Source: Streptomyces sp. NRRL F-6492
Lineage (GTDB): Bacteria; Actinomycetota; Actinomycetes; Streptomycetales; Streptomycetaceae
Assembly: GCF_001280125.1 (NCBI RefSeq)
Contig: NZ_LGEG01000287.1
Location: forward strand, 1-22,506
Reading direction: 5' to 3'
DNA length: 22,506 nt
Shown here one piece after another: positions 5,658 to 13,200 of the stretch. The notes under the pieces were generated by a model. It was not told the origin of the DNA, did not search any database, and saw only the letters and a program-made list of their open reading frames with translations. Within the stretch, counting starts at the first letter, position 1. Each line of letters starts with the position of its first letter. The position numbers were made by a program, and so were the translations under genes.

Positions 5658-7325
5658 CTACGCCTCCGCCTCCACCTCCACCCGCGCCCGCTCCACCACC
5701 GACCGCAGGTCCAGGGTGTGCGGCAGCGTCCCGAAGGCCGCGCCGCCGTCCCCGCCGAGCCGCGCCGCGCAGAACGCGTCCGCCACCTCCGGCGGGGCCC
5801 ACCGCACGAGCAGCGCCCCCTGGAGCACGAGGGCCATCCGCTCCACCAGCCGCCGCGCCCGCGCCTCGATCCCGTCCAGGTCCGCCAGCTCGGCGAGCAG
5901 CTCCCGCACCGCCCGGTCGAACCGGTGGTCCGCGCCCCGCGCCGCCCCGGCCTCCCGCAGGAAGGCGTCGAGCGAGAGCGGCTCGGTCCGCAGCACCCGC
6001 ACCACGTCCAGGGCCTGCACGTTCCCCGAGCCCTCCCAGACCGAGTTGAGCGGCGACTCCCGCAGCAGCCGGGGCATCCCCGACTCCTCCGCGTACCCGT
6101 TGCCGCCCAGGCATTCGAGGGCCTCGGTCACCACCGGCGTACACCGCTTGGTGACCCAGTACTTCGCCACCGGCACCGCGATCCGCAGCAGCGCCCGCTC
6201 CCGGTCGGCGTCCGCCCCGCCGTCCTCCACCGCGTCGTACGCCGCCGCCAGCCGCATCCCGAGGGCCGTCGCCGCCTCCGACTCCAGCGCCAGGTCGGCG
6301 AGCACGTTCCGCATCAGCGGCTTCTCGATCAGCGGCCCGCCGAAGGCGCTCCGGTACGCGCAGTGGTGCACGGCCTGCGCCACCGCCTGCCGCATCAGCG
6401 CCGCCGAGCCGAGCACGCAGTCGAGCCGGGTCGCCGCCACCATCCCCATGATCGAATGGATCCCGCGCCCCTCCTCGCCGATCCGGCGCGCCCACGTCGT
6501 CCCGTCGAACTCCACCTCGGCCGAGGCGTTCGACCGGTTGCCCAGCTTGTCCTTCAGGCGCTGGATCGCGAACGCGTTGCGCGAGCCGTCCGCGAGCACC
6601 CGGGGCACCAGGAAGCAGGTGAGCCCCGCCGGGGCCTGCGCCAGGACCAGGAAGGCGTCCGACATCGGCGCCGAACAGAACCACTTGTGCCCGGTCAGGA
6701 CGTACTCGCCGGCCACCGCGAGCGGCCGCGCCTCCGTGGTGTTCGCCCGGACGTCGCTGCCGCCCTGCTTCTCCGTCATCGCCATCCCGAGCAGGACGCC
6801 CGGCTTCTCCGCGACGGGCAGCAGCGCCCGCTCGTACACGTGCGAGCGGGCCGCCGGCTCCCACACCTCGGCGAGCTCCGGCTCGATCCGCAGCGCGGGC
6901 ACCGCCGCGTGGGTCATCGACAGCGGGCAGCCGTGCCCCGCCTCCGCCTGCGTCGCCACCAGGAACCCGGCGGCGCGCCGCACGTGTCCGCCCGGCCGGT
7001 CCCACGCGTCCGTCAGACCGGCCGATACGGAACGGCCCAGGATCCGGTGCCAGGCCGGATGGAAGTGGACCTCGTCGACCCGGTGGCCGTAGCGGTCGTG
7101 GGTCCGCAGCCGCGGCGGGTTCTCGTTCGCCTGCTCGCCCCACTCCCGCACCTGCTCCGAACCCGTCGCCCGGCCGAGCAGCGCCAGGGACTCCAGGGCC
7201 TCCCCGAGCAGCCCCGGATCGAGGTGCCGTTCGACCGCCTCGACCAGGGCACGGTCGCCCGTGAAGACGTCGTACCCCACCAGGGGAGGGGGCTGATTGG
7301 TCACTGTGTGGGTGGTCCGCGCCAT
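5658..7325 (-). CDS. aidB: AidB-like acyl-CoA dehydrogenase family flavoprotein
   Basis: This 555-aa FAD protein resembles AidB of the E. coli adaptive response, a DNA-binding acyl-CoA dehydrogenase homologue linked to alkylation protection. Shared AidB segments include MTEKQGGSDVRANTTEA (about 181-197), LTGHKWFCSAPMSDAFLVLAQA, LKDKLGNRSNASAEVEFDG, LECLGGNGYAEESGMPRLLRE and SVWEGSGN (about 429). The length is right for AidB (about 540) and too long for ordinary acyl-CoA dehydrogenases (about 390). The start is ATG 7323-7325; a GTG seven codons later (VTNQPPP) is an alternative. A -10-like TACCGT ends 6 nt before the ATG, so the mRNA is probably leaderless. It diverges from the BrkB-family gene. 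Whether it protects DNA or has another substrate is not determinable here. Confidence 0.9.
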   Translation of the reverse strand: MARTTHTVTNQPPPLVGYDVFTGDRALVEAVERHLDPGLLGEALESLALLGRATGSEQVREWGEQANENPPRLRTHDRYGHRVDEVHFHPAWHRILGRSVSAGLTDAWDRPGGHVRRAAGFLVATQAEAGHGCPLSMTHAAVPALRIEPELAEVWEPAARSHVYERALLPVAEKPGVLLGMAMTEKQGGSDVRANTTEARPLAVAGEYVLTGHKWFCSAPMSDAFLVLAQAPAGLTCFLVPRVLADGSRNAFAIQRLKDKLGNRSNASAEVEFDGTTWARRIGEEGRGIHSIMGMVAATRLDCVLGSAALMRQAVAQAVHHCAYRSAFGGPLIEKPLMRNVLADLALESEAATALGMRLAAAYDAVEDGGADADRERALLRIAVPVAKYWVTKRCTPVVTEALECLGGNGYAEESGMPRLLRESPLNSVWEGSGNVQALDVVRVLRTEPLSLDAFLREAGAARGADHRFDRAVRELLAELADLDGIEARARRLVERMALVLQGALLVRWAPPEVADAFCAARLGGDGGAAFGTLPHTLDLRSVVERARVEVEAEA

Positions 7326-7342
7326 GCGGATACGGTAAGCAG
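7326..7342. promoter_or_regulatory. Compact divergent promoter, leaderless in both directions
   Basis: Only 17 bp separate the aidB-like ATG (minus, 7325) from the BrkB-family GTG (plus, 7343). The 7-mer TACGGTA (7331-7337) provides TACGGT on plus and TACCGT on minus, both fitting the -10 consensus TANNNT. Each hexamer is followed by exactly 6 nt and then the first base of a start codon. Neither gene has room for a ribosome binding site. A weak minus -35 candidate (TTCGCT, 7355-7360, 17-nt spacer) lies inside the opposite gene; no clear plus -35 is visible. Confidence 0.6.
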
Positions 7343-8467
7343 GTGCAGCCAGCAAGCGAAACACCCGAACGGCCCGAGCGGCGGCCCTGGAGCAGGCTCC
7401 ACCGCGCCCGTGTCCTCTACCGCAACGTCTCGAAGCGGAAGATGGTCTGGCTGCTCCTGAAGGACACCGTCAACTCGTGCATCGAGTACCGGATCCTCGG
7501 CCTCGCCGCCGAGGCGGCGTTCTTCACCCTGCTGTCCCTGCCGCCCCTGCTCCTCGGCCTGATCGCCCTCCTGGGCTACGCCGACGACTGGACCAACACC
7601 GACACCGTCACCAGCATCCAGGAGAACATCCTCCGCGCCGCCGGCACGGTCCTCTCCGACCGGGGCGTCGAGGAGATCGCCAAACCGGTCCTGGACGACG
7701 TCACCCGGGGCAAACGGCCCGACCTGATCTCCCTGGGCTTCGCCATCGCCCTCTGGTCCGGCTCCCGCGCGGTGAACGTCTTCATCGACACCATCACCGT
7801 CATGTACGGCCTCGACGGCCACCGCGGCATCGTGAAGACCCGGCTGCTCGCCTTCCTGCTCTACCTCGTGGCCCTGGTCATCGGCGCCGTCGTGCTGCCC
7901 CTGGCCGTCGTCGGCCCCGACCGGGTCGTCGAGCTCGTCCCCTGGGGGACGGAGGTCGTCTCCGTCCTGTACTGGCCGGCCGTCATCCTCCTGTCCATCG
8001 CCTTCCTCACCACGCTCTACCACGTGTCCGTGCCCGTGCGGTCGCCGTGGATCGAGGACATCCCCGGCGCCCTCGTCGCGCTCGGCATGTGGGCCCTCGG
8101 CAGCTTCCTGCTGCGCATCTACCTCACCAGCCAGGTCGAGGGCCCCACCATCTACGGCTCCCTCGCCGCGCCCATCGCCGTCCTCCTCTGGATCGGCGTC
8201 TCCGCCTTCGCCGTCCTCGTCGGCGCCGCCGTGAACGCCGCCATCGACCGCGTCTGGCCCTCCGTCGCCACCGCCGCCGCCCGCGAGGCCAACGAACGCG
8301 CCCGCGCCGTCCAGGCGGCGGAACTCGTCGCCCGCGTCCGCGCCGAGGCCGACGACGTCGACGAGGACGACCCGGACATGCCCTCCGAGTTCCCCGAACG
8401 CTGGTCGAAGTTCCTCCCCCCGGACGACGTGAAGTCCCGGCTCCACTCGAACTGGGAGAAGGACTGA
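7343..8467 (+). CDS. YihY/virulence factor BrkB family membrane protein
   Basis: This is a 374-aa integral membrane protein. Hydrophobic segments include AEAAFFTLLSLPPLLLGLIALLGY (about 54-77), LLAFLLYLVALVIGAVVLPLAVV, VLYWPAVILLSIAFLTTLYHV, IPGALVALGMWALGSFLLRIYL and LAAPIAVLLWIGVSAFAVLVGAAVNAAI. This gives about six helices with the family pattern, including IEYRILGLAAEAAF near the start. A charged C-terminal tail of about 90 residues, rich in Ala/Arg/Glu and then Asp, is probably cytoplasmic. The start is GTG 7343-7345, directly after a -10-like TACGGT with 6 nt between, suggesting a leaderless transcript. The family has no agreed function (once mis-assigned as RNase BN); transporter and cell-envelope roles are proposed. 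It is convergent with the HEPN gene, and the 141 nt between their stops contain no strong terminator. Confidence 0.9.
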   Translation: MQPASETPERPERRPWSRLHRARVLYRNVSKRKMVWLLLKDTVNSCIEYRILGLAAEAAFFTLLSLPPLLLGLIALLGYADDWTNTDTVTSIQENILRAAGTVLSDRGVEEIAKPVLDDVTRGKRPDLISLGFAIALWSGSRAVNVFIDTITVMYGLDGHRGIVKTRLLAFLLYLVALVIGAVVLPLAVVGPDRVVELVPWGTEVVSVLYWPAVILLSIAFLTTLYHVSVPVRSPWIEDIPGALVALGMWALGSFLLRIYLTSQVEGPTIYGSLAAPIAVLLWIGVSAFAVLVGAAVNAAIDRVWPSVATAAAREANERARAVQAAELVARVRAEADDVDEDDPDMPSEFPERWSKFLPPDDVKSRLHSNWEKD

Positions 8468-8608
8468 TCCCGGAGAGGCGTCCGGGGAGCTCTCGTCCCT
8501 GCCCCACCTGAACCGCCCTGCGGGCCGCTGCGACGGTCCCGATGACCGCACCGTGACACCGCTCGATCACTGCCCGCGATGCCCGTCGGCGAGGCTCACG
8601 GCCTGCGG

Positions 8609-10219
8609 TCAGCTCTCGTCGTCGGCGGCCCAGTCGGTGGTCAGGGCTTTCGTGACGGCGACGAGCTTCTCCTGACCCAGTGGCTGGAGGTGGGACAGGT
8701 GGTTCCTGGCCTTGCTCAGGGTCCTCAGCCGGTCCTGTTGGTCCGTGGACAGAACCAGGAGCCGTGCGGCCCGGGACAGGTCGCCGATTTCGAGCTCGGC
8801 GAGCGGAGCGGCGGGAAGCCTGTTCCTCACCTGATAGTCGGATCTGGCCTGGTCCCGGAAGTAGTCCAGCGCGATTCCCCTCCGCAGCAGGCCGGGGACC
8901 ACTTCGGTCAAGGAGATGCGGGCCTCCTCGATGAGCGGAAGCAGGACGCGGTTCTGGGCATGGCACACGAGGATGTGCAGCTCGTTGGAGTCCGGATCGA
9001 GGAGGTGGTGGGCCAGCACGGGACGGACACGACCGTCCCAGCTGTCGACGGATCCGGTCTCCCAGGCGTCACGGATCTCCGCGGACGGGAGGGAGGCGTG
9101 CGCGGTGGACATCCGGCGGGACCAGTTCCGGCCCGGGTCCTTCCCCGGATCGGGCAGTGTGGCGGCCAGCGCGCGGCGGAGGGACTCCACGTCGCCTCCC
9201 TTCCACACCTCGCGCAGGACGAGGGCCCGGTCGACGTCGGGACCGCAGACCTCGGCGACGACCGCGTCCGTCACCCGGTCGAGCAGTGCCTGGGCCGCAG
9301 TCGCCGGTGGACGCGGCCGCCAGGCGAGTAGAACCTCGCTGTCGAGGCGGGTCCACACCCGCCACCACCAGTGCACAGTGACGTCGCTGGGTCCCAGGCC
9401 CACTCCGAAGACCTTGCTGGGCAGGTCTCGAACCCGTGCGGCGAAGAGGAAACGGGGACGCCGCTCCGCCGACAGGCCCGCCTCCCGGAAAGCGGCGTGG
9501 GCGGCGCGGAACAGCTGGCCTATCTCCTCGGCCGAGTGCTCCTCCCAGCCCCGCACCACGACGGTCGGCGGGGAGTCCGGCGCGGAGCCGTCGTCCTCGT
9601 CGTCCGGGTCGTCGGCAGGGTATCCCTCACGACACCGGTGGGCTCTCCTGAGCAACTCGTTCAGCGGGGCGTCGGTGACGCCCAGCTCCTTGGCCAAGCG
9701 GTCGATGAGCGACATCGGAGAGGCCGTGTTCTGCGGGACGAAGATCCCGGCCCCCGGGACGACCGGGGCACTGGCCGTGGCCGCGGAGCCCAGGAGAGCG
9801 CCGTAGGGGTCGTCGGTGTCGAAGCCGTCGTCCTCTTCGTGCCAGGGGTCGAAGGGATCCCGGGCAGGAGGACCGTCCGGCGTCGCGCCGGCGGAGCGCT
9901 GGGCCGGGAACGGGATCGTTCCGGAGCCGGCCGCACGGGCGCCGTCCTCAGCCGACGCGATCGACCCCGGTACCGGTACGGACTCCTCCAGCCGACCCAT
10001 CAGCTCGCGCAGGAAGAAGTCCGCCCGGCCCGATTCCACCACCGTGTCCGGGAAGTACCAGACACAGTTGAGTCCCGCCCGCAAGTCCTGTTCGAGCCGG
10101 TCGAGGTGCCTGCGCGGCCCGGGAAGACGTACGAGGTCCTGCCGGGCGAACGGTGGTGCGGGAGGGACGGTACCGCTTCCCCCGGCCGTCGCCCCCTCGT
10201 TCCGGGCGGTGTGCGTCAT
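8609..10219 (-). CDS. Protein with C-terminal HEPN-like R-x4-H motif; partner of the giant ATPase
   Basis: I do not recognise this 536-aa family. Residues 20-80 (PGPRRHLDRLEQDLRAGLNC, then VWYFPDTVVESGRADFFLRELMGRL) form a conserved-looking N-terminal block. Residues about 85-185 are low-complexity and acidic. A mixed alpha/beta region follows (TVVVRGWEEHSAEEIGQLF, RPRFLFAARVRDLP). The helical C-terminus (LHILVCHAQNRVLLPLIEEA onwards) ends with RTLSKARNHLSHLQPL. R505-N-H-L-S-H510 is the R-x4-H signature of HEPN ribonucleases and HEPN-fold effectors. There is no signal peptide or membrane helix. Its ATG overlaps the ATPase stop (ATGA), so it is translationally coupled and probably the effector of a two-gene system. 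The HEPN assignment rests on one motif at the end of a helical domain; RNase activity is inference. Confidence 0.7.
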   Translation of the reverse strand: MTHTARNEGATAGGSGTVPPAPPFARQDLVRLPGPRRHLDRLEQDLRAGLNCVWYFPDTVVESGRADFFLRELMGRLEESVPVPGSIASAEDGARAAGSGTIPFPAQRSAGATPDGPPARDPFDPWHEEDDGFDTDDPYGALLGSAATASAPVVPGAGIFVPQNTASPMSLIDRLAKELGVTDAPLNELLRRAHRCREGYPADDPDDEDDGSAPDSPPTVVVRGWEEHSAEEIGQLFRAAHAAFREAGLSAERRPRFLFAARVRDLPSKVFGVGLGPSDVTVHWWWRVWTRLDSEVLLAWRPRPPATAAQALLDRVTDAVVAEVCGPDVDRALVLREVWKGGDVESLRRALAATLPDPGKDPGRNWSRRMSTAHASLPSAEIRDAWETGSVDSWDGRVRPVLAHHLLDPDSNELHILVCHAQNRVLLPLIEEARISLTEVVPGLLRRGIALDYFRDQARSDYQVRNRLPAAPLAELEIGDLSRAARLLVLSTDQQDRLRTLSKARNHLSHLQPLGQEKLVAVTKALTTDWAADDES

Positions 10220-13200
10220 CGGCTGTCACCGATCGCCTTCAGGGCTCGGAAGGTGACCGGGTCCAGCGTGGTTCCCTTCTCGATGACGTCGAGGATGCCG
10301 ATGCGGTCGAGTCGGGCCAGGAACCGCTCCGCCGCCTCCAGAGCGCGCTCGGCGTCGGCCTCGTCGAAGAGCCCGGAGGCGATGAAGGCCGCCTGTAGGT
10401 CACCGGGACCGGCGACCGCCTTGCCGGCGCGGTGGTCGTCCTCCTCGTAGAACTGTGCCCAGGTGGACAGCCGGTTCACATCGGAGGGAGCGAGACCGGC
10501 GAGCTCCAGGTGTGCCGCCGCCTTCTGCGGGCTGGCCATCTCGGCCAGGAGCTCTTGGAACACGTCCTGCTGCCGCTTGCCGAGGCGCACCTTCGTCATG
10601 GCGAGTTCCACCAGCACGGGCCAGCCGCCGGTCACCCGGATCAGGTTCCGCCGGTCGTCCGGAGAGGTGAACGGGGACTCCGGCCAGGCACGCAGGCTGT
10701 TCAGGTTCCACCGTTCGGGGTGGACCACCCCGACGGCCTGTTCCACTCCCTCCGCGGTGTCCGGGTCGCACAGGACGACGGCGTAGCGGCGGGGAGGAGC
10801 GGACGAGGCTCCCTCGCCTCCGGCGCCGTCCGTGTACACCAGAAGCCGTTCGACGGCCTTCCGCAACCGGTCGATGTCCTGGCCCCGGAGATCGGCGAAG
10901 AGGAGACGGGAACCGCCGCCGCGGCGGGAGTTCGCGGTGATGGCCTCCGTGAGGTCGTCGTCGGGGCCGACCGGCACGATGGTCAGACCGTGGCCGTCGA
11001 CGTGCAGTTCCAGTCCGCGCCTCACCAGGTCCGCGCCGAGTGCGGGCGTGCAGGGCACCAGAGTGGTGCGGGGCGTGTGCTCGAGGATCTCGCTCAGCTG
11101 CCCGTCGGTCAGCGGGCTCATCCGCTGGACACGGGTGCGCCGGTCCAAGCCGAGGGCACGCCGGGCGACCTTCGGGTCGTAGTCATACGGCTGGTCGAAC
11201 TGGGTGTCGCGGAGTTCGTTCTCAAGCTCGGGCTTGGTGCCGAGCATGTTGACCACGTTAGGGCTGCGCATCGCGTAGACCCGCTCGCCGTCGAGCTTGA
11301 TCAGCAGTCCGAGGTTGACCATCTCGTCGAGGTAGATGATCAATTGGTGCTCGGTGACGAGCCGGAACCCGTCGAGCCAGCGCTCGCGGGCGTGCTCGAG
11401 GAGTTCGGCGGGCCGGTAACCGTGCCCGTGGCCCTTCTCCAGGCTGCGTACCGCGATGAGCAGGGCGAGGACGCGGTAGCGGTCCTCCAGGTTGATGGTG
11501 TAGCGCAGACGCTCGGCGATGAGCCCGCGGACCTCCTCCATCCCGGCGACCTGCTGGACGTCCTCCCAGGTGATGGGCACGTGACGGCCCTCGGCGGGCA
11601 TGGGCCGCTGCTGCATGTAGGCGACCAGGCGGTCGCAGAAGATCTGCAGCAGGTTGGCCTGGTAGTTGGTCAGGCCGAGGATGTGCCAGACGAGGTCCCG
11701 GGTCTCGAAGGCGAGCCCCACCGCGGCCATGGGCTTCTCCACGAGCTCGACGGCGTCCTGCGGATCCAGTGGTCCGACCGGCACGTCCCGGCCGCCGTGC
11801 GCGGTGACCACGTTGATCAGGCGGTTGAACCGCTGCACCTGGTGAAGACCCGCGAACACCACCTTGAAGTCCCGCCCGGTGTCCTCCATGAGCCGCTGCA
11901 GCCGCTTCACGGTGGGGAACGTGGACTGGCCGCCGCCCGTGTAGACGGCTTGGGCGTCCGCGGTGAGGAACGCGTCGGCCTCGTCTGCGAGAAGCAGGAT
12001 GCGGCGTTCGGGCGCCGCCTCGATCCACTGCTGGACCGCGGTGGCGATCACGTTGGCCGGTGCCCGGTCCGCGATGGCCTCGCTGAGCACGCCCCGCCGC
12101 TTCAGCTCGACCAACAGCATCCGCCAGATTCCCTCCGGCGGCTCGGCGTGCCCGATGTCGGCCTTCATCAGGTCGACGTACACGGCGACACGGTTGTCCT
12201 GGTCGTCCTTCTGGAACAGTTCCGCAGCATGCCTGAGCAGGGACGACTTGCCGAGCTGCCGCCCGCCGAACAGGAAGATCGGACCCTGCGGGTCGATCAC
12301 CGCACGCATCTCGTCCGTGCGGCCCTTGAACACTTCCGGAGGCACCAGTCCGGCGACGTGCGGGGTGTACGGGGTGTAGCCGGTCCACGGCAGGGTGACC
12401 CGCTGCACGGCGCGGAAGGAGCGCGGCGCCCGCGCGGCGACCCACCCGACCACGGCCGGGTCGACGACCAGCGCCTGCTGAGTTCGGCCCCGCGACTCCG
12501 TGGCCAAGCGGTGGCGGCCCTCTACACCCAGCGGCTGCGTGTAAAGGATGATGTTGGCGCCGATCGCCGACGCGGGCAGGTGCCGCAAGGGCCCCTCACC
12601 CCGGAGCTGGTCGGTGATGACGACCACCTTGTACGCGCGGCGGGCCTGCGAACCGAGCGCAGCCACGTATCCGGGCGTGCTCTCCGTGATGTCGGCCCGC
12701 ACGCTCAGTTTCGTGACCCCCCACGAGGCCTCTTCCACATTGGGCTGGGACGCGGACAGCCCCAGGAGCCGGAGCACACTGACGACCGCCCGGCCGATCT
12801 TCCGCTCATCCCGGCCCTGGGCCAGCCGGTCCCATGCCTGGAGGCCGGCTTCGGCGTTCGGCACCAGAGCGTCGCCGTCGGCGTAGCGGTCCGCCCACCA
12901 GCGGGCACTGCCGCCGTCCTGGTCCGACTTGGGCGCGTTGGGGTCGGCCACCCCCTCCAGGAACCGGGAGAGGACGTCACTGGCGGGCTTTGCGGATCCG
13001 GGCAAAGGCTGCCCCTGGTGGGCGAAGGAGAGGAATTCCTCGACCGCCACCGTCTCGCCGCGGTCCAGCAGCTCGCGGATGCGGGCCTTGTCCTGTTCGG
13101 ACATCTGGACCTGGTCGAGCTGCTGACGCAGGTCGTCCGTCTTCTCCTGCTCCAAGGCGCTCAGGCGCTCGGCGATCGCCGTGATGGCACGCAGGCGTTC

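Noticed and set aside
8609..10219. Assigning the effector gene to a named family such as Swt1 or ApeA
   Set aside because: Only the R-x4-H motif and helical end are visible; the rest of the protein does not let me name a family.
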